From Myxococcales bacterium (GTDB lineage Bacteria; Myxococcota_A; Polyangia; Polyangiales; Houyiibacteriaceae), in assembly GCA_029863605.1 (NCBI GenBank), contig JAOTVB010000020.1:1-64000 (forward strand): a stretch of DNA of 64,000 bases, read 5' to 3'. The notes beneath the pieces were generated by a model. That model was not told the origin of the DNA. It made no database searches and worked only from the letters and a program-made list of their open reading frames with translations. Each line of letters opens with the position of its first letter. The stretch's first letter is position 1. The translations under genes were made by a program, and so were the position numbers. This document shows, piece by piece, positions 16,968 through 26,031 of the stretch.

Positions 16968-19900
16968 CCTGGGCGCGGCTCACGGCGTTCGCCTTGTGCG
17001 CGGCCTTGCTCCCAGTAACGCCCTCCGTCGGTGCGCAGGACGCGGAGCTCGAGCCGCAGCCCGACTCGGACGAGCCGGACCGTGACTCTCCACGAACCGA
17101 AGACGTCAAAGCAACCCCGTGGGAGGGTACGACCGACACCACCTTGCCGCCATTCTTGCAGGATACCGAAGAGCGCGTGGTGGACGAACGGCCGCGGCCC
17201 ACGGAGCAACAACTCGAGGGGTTGCGGCAGCTGGAAGGGGAAGTCGAACGGTTCCTCGAGAGCGGAGGTGCCTACCGCGACACGGTGACATCGCTGGTGC
17301 GTCGCGAATACCTTCAGCGACGACGCGCACGCGATCGTTGGTACGGCGCACAGATCGAGGCAGAGGACCGAGCCTTCAACGAGGCCCGGAAAGACGCGAT
17401 CCAAATTTTTGAAGAGTTCATCCGTCGTTATCCCGACCACCCGAGGTACAGCCCTGACGCGATGTTTCGCCTGGGAGAGCTCTACTTCGAGCAGAGCGCC
17501 ATCGAGTTTCAGCAGCTCTACGACCGGGCCCAGGCAGCTCGCGAGGCTGGAGACGCGACGGCGGAGGACGCTCTTCCGGCTGCGCCCGACTTCACCCCGA
17601 CGATCGAGCTCTACAAAGACTTAGCCCGCCGATTCCCGAAGTACGAGCGTTCCGACGGCGTGTACTATTTGATCGGATATACCCTGAACGAGACAGGTCG
17701 CCCCGAAGAGGCCATCGCCGCGTGGCTCGCCCTCGTGTGTGCCAACAAGTACGACTACGACCCCAATTGGCGCCCGCCACCTCCAGACGCCTCGGCAGCC
17801 GCGCAGGCCAGGTACCCGGCGCTGACCCTCGATGGTCGGCGCCTCGGCGCCTCGGTCGGCGGGAGGTTCGTCGACCCGTATGCGAACTGTGAGCCGATTT
17901 CGCCGGATGCTCGGTTCGTGAGCGAAACCTGGTTTCGAATCGGTGAGTACCACTTCGACGATTTCGGCGGCGAGAATGCCCTCGACCTCTCGATCGCCGC
18001 CTACGACCGAATCCTCGAGCAGCCCGATGATCGCAACTACAACCTCGCTCTCTACAAAGTCGCCTGGGCCTATTACCGCGCCAGCCGCTACCCCGAAGCG
18101 ATTCAGAACTTCGCCAAGCTCGTTCAGTGGTCCGACGACGCAGAGCGCGAAACTGGACGGGCTGGATCCGAGCTGCGACCCGAGGCAGTGGAGTACCTCG
18201 GCATCGCGTTCGCCTACGACGACTGGAACGAGAACCAGATCCCGGATCGTGCCGAGGGGAAGCGCACCGGCATCCAGCGAATCCAAGACGAGTCGTTGCT
18301 GCCACAAGACCGCGCCTGGACGCCGGAAGTCTACTTCCAGCTCGGCCAGGTGTACTTCGACGAAGCCAAGTATCCCGAGGCGATCGCCGCCTGGCGGCTC
18401 GCGCTGTCGAGGTGGCCCAATCACCACCGGACACCGGAGGTTCTGAACGACATTGCAGTTGCACATCAGATGCACAACGAGTTCGAAGAGGCGATCATCG
18501 CGCGCACCGAGCTCACCGGTTACGTGCAGGGGAGCACCTGGTGGAATGCAAACATGGATCGCCCGGCGGAGCAGCGAAACGCCGAGCAACTGGCCGAGAA
18601 CGCCCTGATCGTGACCGCCGTCCACCACCATTCTCGAGCGCAGCGCTTACGGCAACAATGCGTGGAGGAGCGGAACGTGCGGCTTTGTCGAGACGCTCAG
18701 CGCGAGTATGCACTCGCAGCGGCGGCGTACCGAGGATATCTCGAGCACTATCCCAACAACCCTCAAGGCTACGAACTACACTACAACCTGGCCGACGCGC
18801 TCTATTGGTCGGAGAGTTACGAACAAGCGGCCACCGAGTATGCGGAGGTTCGCGACTCCAATGTCGACGACAGCTATCTGGCCGAGTCCGCTCGTCGAGT
18901 CGTCGAGTCCTTGAAGCGAATTTCGGACCGGGACATCGAAGAGGGCCGTCTGGCCGTGCGGGATAAGGCCCCCGCAGTGGCGGGGGAGCCGCCGACCGCT
19001 CAGCCCGTCGCAATGCCGGGGACGGTCCAGCGTCTTGCGCGCGCGCGCGAAATCTATCTGACACGGGTCAGCCCGCAGCGCGACACCGAGGCCGTCCGCG
19101 CCGCCTACGACTACAACAATGCGTTGCTGCTTTATTGGTACGGCTACTGGCCACAGGCCAAAGCGCGCTTCAACCGCATCTACGAGGAGCGCTGCTCAGG
19201 AGCGGAAGCCGACGCCACGGGGCAAGTCGCGTGGGAGAATCTGCGCGCCATGGCGGTGGCCGAACGAGACTCCGAAGAGATCCGACGACTCGCGACCGAC
19301 ATTCAAGAGCGCGGTTGCACCTTCTCGGCGCGTGCCGCGGCGATCGATTGTGGCAAGCCCGCCAATCGTGACAAACCGATCTGTCGCGCCGGCTCCGATC
19401 TCAACGCGCTCGTCTATCAAGACGCGCTCGAGGTCTACAAGAGTGCGGCCGAAGCGACAGGCGCCGAACGCCAACGGCGCTACGAGCAGTCAGCGACGAT
19501 GTTACTCGGGGCGGTCAACGCCAATCCAAATGACAAGCAGGCTCCGATCGCGCTCGAGTATGCCGCGTTGGCACTGGAGGCGACCAACCGCTACGAGTCG
19601 GCCGGCACGCTGTATCAGCGAGTCATCGACGAGGTGGGGCCGCGTCGAGCAGAAGACGCAGAAGAGCAGAAGAGCCTCGACGCGATCCTTGCCAATGCAC
19701 ATTTCAAGCTCGCTTACAACGCAGCCCGCTACTTCGACTTCGACCGTGCCGTCGAAAACTACCGCGTGCTCGCCGACTCGAAGCGATTTGCAAGCTCCGC
19801 CGACCCGGCGGTCCAGCAGCAACGGACCAATGCCCTGGTCAACTCGGCCATCATGCTCGAGCAACTCCAGCAATACGAAGAGGCAGACAGATATTACAGG

Positions 19901-20845
19901 CGCGTCTACACCACCGTGGATGACCCCGACGTGAAGCGGACCGCCCTCTATCGAATCGCCGAGATGGCGTATCGACAAAAACGATACCCGGAAGCAATCC
20001 GAGGGATGCGCGAATTCATCAACGCGTACAGCAATGATGGCCAGGCCGGTGACCTCGTCGTGCAGGCCCATTGGCGAATCGCAGAATCGGAAAAGGCCCG
20101 AAGACGCTCTCGCGAGCATCGCGCAGCCCTGCTCGATGTGACCAAAGCGTATGAGCGCACCGGACAGCCGCCAGGATCGCTGGCTGCGGGTTACGCCGCA
20201 GAGGCCCGCTTCATTCTCGCCGACGGCAGGATCGACGATTTCGAGAAGTTCCAGATCAAAGTCAGCAAACCGAGGACGATCGAGGCGTACACCAGCAGTT
20301 TGGCCAAGCAGATCGAAAGGGGCAGCGCCGAGGCCCAGTCGATCGTGAAGGGATATGAGCCGGTGCTCGAGTATCGCCGTCCTCGCTGGACCATCGCGTC
20401 GTTCGTCCGCCAAGGCCGAACCTACGAGCTCCTGGCTCGTTCTATCCTGAACGCGCCGTTCGTCATGCCGCTCGACATGCAGAAGCAACTCCGTAAGGTC
20501 GACCAATACGACCGCGAAGACATTCGACTCGAGGTCGAAGATCGGGTGCGTCAACTGCTCGATGAAAAGGTGCGCCCCGTCGAATGCTTTGCGGTTGCGC
20601 GCTACGCGCTTGCGGCTCGGGCCGCGCGTGCGGGAAGCTTCGATGACGAGTACACCCGCATCGCGACCGATCGCTTGCAGGCCTATGGAGACGAACGCAT
20701 CGCGGAGTGCATCGCTGAGGCGCAAGCGCGAGACGCTACCTTCCAGGGCTACACACCCGGCGAGTTTGCCCGTGCTCCGCGTGGCAAGCCGATGGAGATT
20801 CGACCAGGCGTAGCACCCCCTGCTATCACGAAGGAGGAACGGTGA
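16964..20845 (+). CDS. Very large periplasmic TPR protein (GltD/AgnA-like)
   Basis: A 1293-aa exported protein with signal peptide (LTAFALCAALLPVTPSVGAQ). Nearly the whole mature chain is made of TPR-like helical repeats, for example RYSPDAMFRLGELYFEQSA, YYRASRYPEAIQNFAKLVQ, VYFDEAKYPEAIAAWRLAL, and YRQKRYPEAIRGMREFI. Cys residues are scattered in the central part (ERCSGAEADA, CGKPANRDKPICRAG). Size and order, between a TPR/coiled-coil protein and a TPR lipoprotein, match GltD/AgnA of the Myxococcus gliding complex and NfsD of the sporulation complex. It overlaps both neighbours (ATGA at the 5' end), so translation is coupled. Function: probably a structural periplasmic scaffold, inferred from the relatives. 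Confidence 0.75.
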   Translation: MTWARLTAFALCAALLPVTPSVGAQDAELEPQPDSDEPDRDSPRTEDVKATPWEGTTDTTLPPFLQDTEERVVDERPRPTEQQLEGLRQLEGEVERFLESGGAYRDTVTSLVRREYLQRRRARDRWYGAQIEAEDRAFNEARKDAIQIFEEFIRRYPDHPRYSPDAMFRLGELYFEQSAIEFQQLYDRAQAAREAGDATAEDALPAAPDFTPTIELYKDLARRFPKYERSDGVYYLIGYTLNETGRPEEAIAAWLALVCANKYDYDPNWRPPPPDASAAAQARYPALTLDGRRLGASVGGRFVDPYANCEPISPDARFVSETWFRIGEYHFDDFGGENALDLSIAAYDRILEQPDDRNYNLALYKVAWAYYRASRYPEAIQNFAKLVQWSDDAERETGRAGSELRPEAVEYLGIAFAYDDWNENQIPDRAEGKRTGIQRIQDESLLPQDRAWTPEVYFQLGQVYFDEAKYPEAIAAWRLALSRWPNHHRTPEVLNDIAVAHQMHNEFEEAIIARTELTGYVQGSTWWNANMDRPAEQRNAEQLAENALIVTAVHHHSRAQRLRQQCVEERNVRLCRDAQREYALAAAAYRGYLEHYPNNPQGYELHYNLADALYWSESYEQAATEYAEVRDSNVDDSYLAESARRVVESLKRISDRDIEEGRLAVRDKAPAVAGEPPTAQPVAMPGTVQRLARAREIYLTRVSPQRDTEAVRAAYDYNNALLLYWYGYWPQAKARFNRIYEERCSGAEADATGQVAWENLRAMAVAERDSEEIRRLATDIQERGCTFSARAAAIDCGKPANRDKPICRAGSDLNALVYQDALEVYKSAAEATGAERQRRYEQSATMLLGAVNANPNDKQAPIALEYAALALEATNRYESAGTLYQRVIDEVGPRRAEDAEEQKSLDAILANAHFKLAYNAARYFDFDRAVENYRVLADSKRFASSADPAVQQQRTNALVNSAIMLEQLQQYEEADRYYRRVYTTVDDPDVKRTALYRIAEMAYRQKRYPEAIRGMREFINAYSNDGQAGDLVVQAHWRIAESEKARRRSREHRAALLDVTKAYERTGQPPGSLAAGYAAEARFILADGRIDDFEKFQIKVSKPRTIEAYTSSLAKQIERGSAEAQSIVKGYEPVLEYRRPRWTIASFVRQGRTYELLARSILNAPFVMPLDMQKQLRKVDQYDREDIRLEVEDRVRQLLDEKVRPVECFAVARYALAARAARAGSFDDEYTRIATDRLQAYGDERIAECIAEAQARDATFQGYTPGEFARAPRGKPMEIRPGVAPPAITKEER

Positions 20846-22194
20846 TGCGTCTTGAGGTACAGACGACTATGGCGTTCGTAGCGGTGATCTTCGCTGTGCA
20901 GGGTTGCAAGGGCGGCGGGCCGTCCATGCCCTCGGACCCCGAGGTCACGAGCGGCGGCGAGCTGCCGACGCAGAGCGACAGTGTCGAGAATGGTGGGCCA
21001 TCGCCGGCCATCGCGTCCACCGACCCGTCAGCAAGCCCATGGGGCGCTACGCGAGCAGAGCAATGCCGTCGCCCTGAGCGTACACCGATGTCGTCCAAAG
21101 CGAACAGGGCGTTCAAGCGCGGTGTAGACGCAACGCAGGCTAACGATGTCGCCTCCGCTCAAGAGCATTTCCAAGATGCCCTAAAGAAAGACGCGCGAGC
21201 ATACCCGGCACTCTACAACCTCGGCGTGCTCGCCGACCGATCCGGTAACGAGCAGAAGGCCCTCGATTATTATAAACGGTCTTTGGGAGTCCTTCCGGAC
21301 TACGAACCGGCGGCGCGCGGAATCGCGACGATCGAGATCCGTCAAGGAGATGTTCAACGCGCCGTGGCATCCGTAGAGCCCCTTGCCCGGGACCATCGAA
21401 CCAACCTGGAGATGCAAGCGCTCTACGCGGAAGTATTGGTCGAGGCGCGACGCTATGATGAAGCATGGATGGCGGCTAGGCGTGCTCTGAGGTGCGACGA
21501 GCGGTTCGTGCCGGCTCTGATCGCACTGACCAAGGCAAGCCGTGCGCAGGGTCGTGATGAGCTTGCTGACTCGATTTTGGACCAAGCGATGTCCATCGAC
21601 GCAAACGTGGCCGAGCTTCACTTCCTGATGGGTGAGAAGCTCAAAGACGAACCCGGTAGGCTCCGTGACGCGCTCCAGGCTTATCAGAAGGCGGTGCAGT
21701 TGCGTCCCGACTACACCGAAGCGCGGATGGCGCTCGGCATTCAGCTCTTGGCGGGTGGCAACTACGCCGGTGCTCTTTCCCATTTTCAGGTGGCGCAGAG
21801 GCTGGTGCCGGGCCTGCCAGCGGTCCACGTCAACCTCGGAGACGCCTATCGGGCCTCCGAACGATGGACCGATGCCCAGCAAGCCTACCGCCGCGCCCTC
21901 GAGCTCGAAACGAAGCTTCCGGAGGCTCACTTCGGCCTTGGGCTGCTATACCTGTCGGCAGCTGGGGATTTCCCGGGGCTCGACGAGGTCAGCGCGCTCG
22001 AAAAATCGGTCGACGAGTTCAAGCTGTACCGAAACCAGATGGGCCCCCGCCTTCGCCGTGACGACCAGTCGGAGGAGTACTTGCGCGACCTCGACCGCAT
22101 GATCCAACGCGCGAGGCGTCGGATCGAGCGCGACAAGGAGCGTGCCGCTCGAGAATCCGAGCGGGGCGCGAGAGAGGAGGAAGGGGCCGAATGA
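20845..22194 (+). CDS. TPR lipoprotein (AglT/GltE-like)
   Basis: A 449-aa lipoprotein: the N-terminus ends in the lipobox VFAVQGC-like sequence AVQGCKGGG. Four or more TPR units follow from about residue 85 (KANRAFKRGVDATQAN, PALYNLGVLADRSGNEQKA, YPKAVQLRPDYTEARMALG-like, YRASERWTDAQQAYRRALE). The C-terminus is highly charged (RARRRIERDKERAARESERG). AglT/GltE of Myxococcus is an outer-membrane TPR lipoprotein at the same place in its cluster. The ATG at 20845 follows AAGGAGGA by about 8 bases; the overlapping GTG at 20842 is the alternative. It ends with an ATGA overlap with the next gene. Confidence 0.75.
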   Translation: MRLEVQTTMAFVAVIFAVQGCKGGGPSMPSDPEVTSGGELPTQSDSVENGGPSPAIASTDPSASPWGATRAEQCRRPERTPMSSKANRAFKRGVDATQANDVASAQEHFQDALKKDARAYPALYNLGVLADRSGNEQKALDYYKRSLGVLPDYEPAARGIATIEIRQGDVQRAVASVEPLARDHRTNLEMQALYAEVLVEARRYDEAWMAARRALRCDERFVPALIALTKASRAQGRDELADSILDQAMSIDANVAELHFLMGEKLKDEPGRLRDALQAYQKAVQLRPDYTEARMALGIQLLAGGNYAGALSHFQVAQRLVPGLPAVHVNLGDAYRASERWTDAQQAYRRALELETKLPEAHFGLGLLYLSAAGDFPGLDEVSALEKSVDEFKLYRNQMGPRLRRDDQSEEYLRDLDRMIQRARRRIERDKERAARESERGAREEEGAE

Positions 22195-22445
22195 AACGCT
22201 ACGTATCCACGATTTGGCTCGTCTTTCTGCTGGCCGCGATCTTCACGACGACCGCTCTCGGCCAAGGCAAGAAGAAACGACAGCCGCGTGTGATTCAGCT
22301 CGAGGAGATCGTCATCGAAGGGCGCGTGCAAAAACCGAACGCGTTTTACATCCTCAATCGCTCCAATTTGGGCTATGAAGTGCTCGAGCTCCGCACGAGC
22401 TTCCTCCGCGAGGTCGCCCGGAGCGTGCAGGAGGAGCCGTTTTGA
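22191..22445 (+). CDS. Small exported protein of the Glt/Nfs-like cluster (GltF-like position)
   Basis: An 84-aa protein with a signal peptide (IWLVFLLAAIFTTTALGQ) and a short mature part, KKKRQPRVIQLEEIVIEG then KPNAFYILNRSNLGYE. The spelling EIVIEGR..KPNAFYIL recurs in similar proteins next to AglT/GltE-like genes of myxobacteria as I remember them. The start overlaps the lipoprotein gene by 4 bp, so coupled translation is likely. It probably sits in the periplasm with the TPR proteins; biochemical role unknown. Confidence 0.65.
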   Translation: MKRYVSTIWLVFLLAAIFTTTALGQGKKKRQPRVIQLEEIVIEGRVQKPNAFYILNRSNLGYEVLELRTSFLREVARSVQEEPF

Positions 22446-22512
22446 TGATCCGCACGCCCACCAGATCCTTGGTTTCGGCCAAACGTCTCCTCGAGATACG
22501 GAGTAGGGCACG

Positions 22513-23979
22513 ATGACGCAACCGGAGAGTCCGAGGACGGGAACACGACCCGGCGCCATGACGATGGCCATGCAGGCCGTGCCGATGAAAAGGGGCGGCC
22601 CAAAGGTCCTGCGTATCGGTCTCTTCAAAGAGAAGAAGATCGTCGAAGAGCGGATCATTCGTCGCCGAGAGACCGTCTCCATCGGAACTGCGGCGAGGAA
22701 CCATCTGATCATCAAATCTGGTACGTTGCCGGCGAAGCTGGAGTCGCGCTTCGATCTCTTTCAACTGGTAGGCGACGACTACATCCTGAACTTCACCGGG
22801 GACATGAGCGGCAAGGTGGCGCTACCCGGGGGCGTCCAAAAGCTCGAACATCTTCGAGAAACGGGCGCAGCTCGCAACGCCGGGACGCACTATCAGATCA
22901 AGTTGGCAGACAGCTCCCGCGGCACCATTCGGATGGGAGACTTCACGGTTTTTTTCGAGTTCGTGGCCGCCCCGCCGATCACGCCGAAGCCGCAATTGCC
23001 GGCGGCGGTTCAGCGAGGCTTCGTCAAGAACATCGACTGGGCCTTCACGATCTCGGTGATCCTCTCCTACCTGTCGTTTTTCGGGTTCATCATCTATCTA
23101 GAGAACGCCGACTGGGAGATCGAAACAGGCACCCAAGAGATGCCCGAAAATCTGGCTCGCCTGATCTTCGAAGCGCCCGTCGAACCCCCCGAGGTCGAGG
23201 AAGAAGTACCGGGAGACGACGCCGAGGAAGAGTCCGAGGAAAAAGAGGCAAAGGCGGAGCGGCCGGACAAGAAACCCGACGCCCGAGAAGCCCAGGAGGC
23301 CGCAGGCAGCGCGGAAGACCCGGCCGTTAGCGCCGAGGCCCGTGCACGGATCGCGCAGGAAGCAGCGGCCCAGGCCGAAGCGATGTTGCTCGGCGCGCTG
23401 GGTGGCGACGGAGGGGCGCTCGGTGACGTACTCGCCGGGGGCGCCGTGACAGGCAACGCCGCCGATGTGTTGGCGCAGGCCTCGGGCGTCGGGGTCGCCA
23501 CCAAAAGCGAGACCGGAACGCTCCGCACGCGTACCGGAGGTGGCAGCGGGCAAAGCGCAGGCCTCGGCTCACTCAAGGCTTCGAAAGGCGCTGGCAGAGC
23601 CGCCAAGGAGGGCGCCGCGGTCAAGGAGCGCCAGGTCCGTGGAAACGTGGGGGTCCGAACGGGTGGTGACATCGGCGGCAGCGGCGAGTTCGATGCAGCG
23701 CTCGTCCAGCGGCAGATCAAACAGCGCATCAAGTCGATCACTCGGTGCTACGAATCCGAGCTTCGGAAGAACCCGGGCCTTGCCGGCAAGGTCACCGTGA
23801 CCTTCACGATCCAAGAACGCGGAAACGTGACCGGCGCCAAGGCGACAGAGAATACGACGGGTAGCCCTGCCGTCGCAGACTGCGTGACCCGAACGATCAG
23901 CCGCTTTCGATTCAATCCGGGACCGGACGGCGGCAGTGTCACCTTCCGCTATCCCTTTGTTTTCCAGCCCCAGAACTGA
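22513..23979 (+). CDS. FHA-like/TM/TonB-C protein (PglI/GltG-like)
   Basis: A 488-aa inner-membrane protein. The cytoplasmic N-terminus (about 30-150) is beta-rich and FHA-like (VLRIGLFKEKKIVEERII, RETVSIGTAARNHLII). One membrane helix lies near 173-196. A long acidic then Gly/Ala-rich periplasmic linker follows (230-390). The C-terminal ~95 residues are a TonB-type/AgmX-PglI domain (QRIKSITRCYESELRKNP, KVTVTFTIQERG, RFRFNPGPDGGSVTFRYPF). In Myxococcus, GltG/PglI and GltJ/AgmX of this design couple the inner-membrane motor to periplasmic and outer-membrane parts. No AglRQS/ExbBD-like motor gene is in the window. Ends the operon; a fresh promoter follows. Confidence 0.82.
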   Translation: MTQPESPRTGTRPGAMTMAMQAVPMKRGGPKVLRIGLFKEKKIVEERIIRRRETVSIGTAARNHLIIKSGTLPAKLESRFDLFQLVGDDYILNFTGDMSGKVALPGGVQKLEHLRETGAARNAGTHYQIKLADSSRGTIRMGDFTVFFEFVAAPPITPKPQLPAAVQRGFVKNIDWAFTISVILSYLSFFGFIIYLENADWEIETGTQEMPENLARLIFEAPVEPPEVEEEVPGDDAEEESEEKEAKAERPDKKPDAREAQEAAGSAEDPAVSAEARARIAQEAAAQAEAMLLGALGGDGGALGDVLAGGAVTGNAADVLAQASGVGVATKSETGTLRTRTGGGSGQSAGLGSLKASKGAGRAAKEGAAVKERQVRGNVGVRTGGDIGGSGEFDAALVQRQIKQRIKSITRCYESELRKNPGLAGKVTVTFTIQERGNVTGAKATENTTGSPAVADCVTRTISRFRFNPGPDGGSVTFRYPFVFQPQN

Positions 23980-24028
23980 TTTTCTTGGAGCAGCGACACA
24001 TTTACCGCATAACTGGACGGTCAATCCA

Positions 24029-24056
24029 TTGACTTGAGTGACACGCCACGTATAAT
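24029..24056 (+). promoter_or_regulatory. Near-consensus sigma-70 promoter
   Basis: TTGACT and a perfect TATAAT are separated by 16 bases. Transcription should begin near 24063, leaving room for the AGGAG site at 24070 and the ATG at 24082. This is the strongest promoter-like sequence seen in the window and drives the beta-barrel/OPX genes. Confidence 0.75.
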
Positions 24057-24081
24057 TCTGCGCAAGTTTAGGAGATCGTTG

Positions 24082-24678
24082 ATGTTTACACGGATGAGGC
24101 CGTTGGTGGGGGTGTGCCTCGGCTTGTTGCTGGCTGGAAGCGGGCTCGACTACGGCATGGCTCAGGGCCGCGACGCGACCGTCGAGGTGCTCAAAGTCGA
24201 ATCCGTCAACGCGAGAGCCGAGCCGACGATCCTGTCTCCGAAACAGCAGGCGCAAGCGGCAGACGCTGCCGTGACGGAGGCCACCTCTACGTGTGCAGCG
24301 CAGGCTCAAGCCCTTCAAAGCGCCAAGAGTGAGAAAGACATCATCCGTGCGACTTGCCTCGATGACAAGCTCGCGCAGTGCAACGCAAACCTTCAAAACC
24401 TAAAGCGCCGCCAAGCCGCGCTGAACGAGTCGATCCAGGCCAACGACGCGGGGAGTCGCAATCACGAGTTTGCAGTCATCGGTGTCTTGTCGCAGAAGTT
24501 CAAGATGCTTCAACAGGCAGCCAACCAGTGTATAGGGCAAGATCTCTTCGACACTGGAGATACGAAAGTGAGGCAAGAGGTTGATCTATTCGCGCCCGAC
24601 GCGGACCCCGCGGTCGTAACCGGAGTTCCGGAGCCGCCCATCCCCTACATTCCCCCACCGGTGAGTGGTGTCAGCTAA
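24082..24678 (+). CDS. Exported protein of unknown function
   Basis: A 198-aa protein. The track begins at a TTG (24034) that overlaps the promoter; I use the ATG at 24082, which has AGGAG seven bases ahead. A signal peptide (VGVCLGLLLAGSGLDYGMAQ) is followed by a helical, Gln/Ala-rich region with a Cys pair (TSTCAAQAQALQ, IIRATCLDDKLAQCNANL) and a helix about 110-160 with one more Cys. A Pro-rich tail (PPIPYIPPPVSG) ends it. No family recognised. It leads the group with the beta-barrel and OPX genes, so a role in polysaccharide export or assembly is a guess. Confidence 0.7.
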   Translation: MFTRMRPLVGVCLGLLLAGSGLDYGMAQGRDATVEVLKVESVNARAEPTILSPKQQAQAADAAVTEATSTCAAQAQALQSAKSEKDIIRATCLDDKLAQCNANLQNLKRRQAALNESIQANDAGSRNHEFAVIGVLSQKFKMLQQAANQCIGQDLFDTGDTKVRQEVDLFAPDADPAVVTGVPEPPIPYIPPPVSGVS

Positions 24679-24714
24679 CTAGCGGAGTGCGATGCGTAGG
24701 GGGGGTACTAGTTC

Positions 24715-26031
24715 ATGCGCTGCTGCCTGAAGCTAGGGCTCTCTCTGGCTGCAGCAGTCCTGGCGTTTTCGACGCTTGCAGAGGCTCAGCCGTTTCTCGA
24801 GGACCGTGCTGCAAACGAAGGCCCGGGTTTCAAGACCGGCCGCTTCGTTCTTCATCCAGGCATAGCAGTCGATGGCGGGTACGACTCGAACGTCTTTCTC
24901 GAAAGCTCGAATGCCGAAGACTCATTCATCCTTCGTCTGACCGGCTACTTGGACTTCGCAACGCTGAGCGCGCAGCGCCAGGCTGAAGGCGAGAGCAGGA
25001 AAGTCGAGCCACAGAAGATCACGTTTCGAGGCGGTGTCGGCGCGACCTACTACCACTACTTCAGTAACCGCGTGCAGGACAATGTGGGGGCCGACGCCCA
25101 CGTAGACTTCGCCTACAACCCCTCGCGCGTGTTTTCGCTGCAGATACGGGACACATTCCGTCGGACCATCCGGCCATTTTCTGATCCGGATACCGTGACG
25201 GGGGAGACGACCAGCTACGGACGCAACATCAACAATGCGACGCTCGATCTCGTCGGGCGTAGCAAGAGCGAAGTGCTGGAAGGGCGGGTCGGCTATAAGA
25301 ACTCCATCGAGCTCTTCGACGCGGAGATCTATCAGTACGGCGACAACCTAACCCATCGGGTTCCGGCGCAGCTCAGTTGGCGCTTTTTCCCAAGCTCTGC
25401 GATCGTCTACGACTTCGAGTTCGCCCACCAGCAATACCTCAACCCAGATCTCGTCGCGCTCTCCCCGACCGAACTGTCAGACAACAATAGGGTGCGAAGT
25501 CAGATCGGGTACAACGGCGCCCTCACCAATACACTGTCGCTTACGGCACTTATCGGATACGCGGTAGGGTTCTACGAGGTGCTCCAAGACTTCGACGACG
25601 TCACGGCAAGAGTCGAAGCACGGTGGACGCCACGCCCCACGATTTCTCTCGATGGGGGCTACATCCGCAATATTCTTCCGTCGTTCATCGGCAATTTCAC
25701 GGTGATGAATCGCCTCTATGTCAACGCGACATTCACCGCCGCGGGGGCCTTGTCGCTTGGGCTCAAGGCATGGGTGTCGTTCGACAAGTCGGGACTGGCG
25801 CTCACCCCAGAGGGCTCTTTGCTCGGGACGGAGCCCGAGCGTAAGGATATTCGGACCCGCGTCGCACTCTGGGGCGAATACCGCTTCAAAGCGTGGTTCT
25901 CGGTGTTTGCCGAGGTCGGTTACCTGGCAGACTTCACCGACTTCCAGTACGTGGGCGTCACACCATTGCTGGATCCGTCTGGGGAATACCAGAAAGTCGA
26001 AGCATGGATCGGCCTTCGCGTCTTTTACTGA
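24715..26031 (+). CDS. Outer-membrane beta-barrel protein linked to polysaccharide export
   Basis: A 438-aa exported protein. The signal peptide (LGLSLAAAVLAFSTLAEAQP) precedes many amphipathic beta strands with aromatic girdles (VDFAYNPSRVFSLQIRD, SIVYDFEFAHQQYLNP-like, VEARWTPRPTISLDGGYI) and a C-terminal strand VEAWIGLRVFY ending in an aromatic residue, typical of outer-membrane barrels. It overlaps the OPX lipoprotein gene by 28 bp. In myxobacteria, OPX lipoproteins that lack an outer-membrane helix are paired with separate integral barrels (WzpX/EpsX/ExoX-type); the arrangement here fits. Family call by architecture and neighbour. Confidence 0.75.
   Translation: MRCCLKLGLSLAAAVLAFSTLAEAQPFLEDRAANEGPGFKTGRFVLHPGIAVDGGYDSNVFLESSNAEDSFILRLTGYLDFATLSAQRQAEGESRKVEPQKITFRGGVGATYYHYFSNRVQDNVGADAHVDFAYNPSRVFSLQIRDTFRRTIRPFSDPDTVTGETTSYGRNINNATLDLVGRSKSEVLEGRVGYKNSIELFDAEIYQYGDNLTHRVPAQLSWRFFPSSAIVYDFEFAHQQYLNPDLVALSPTELSDNNRVRSQIGYNGALTNTLSLTALIGYAVGFYEVLQDFDDVTARVEARWTPRPTISLDGGYIRNILPSFIGNFTVMNRLYVNATFTAAGALSLGLKAWVSFDKSGLALTPEGSLLGTEPERKDIRTRVALWGEYRFKAWFSVFAEVGYLADFTDFQYVGVTPLLDPSGEYQKVEAWIGLRVFY

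Noticed and set aside
19502-20725. 407-aa minus-strand ORF
   Set aside because: Shadow of the giant TPR gene in GC-rich DNA.
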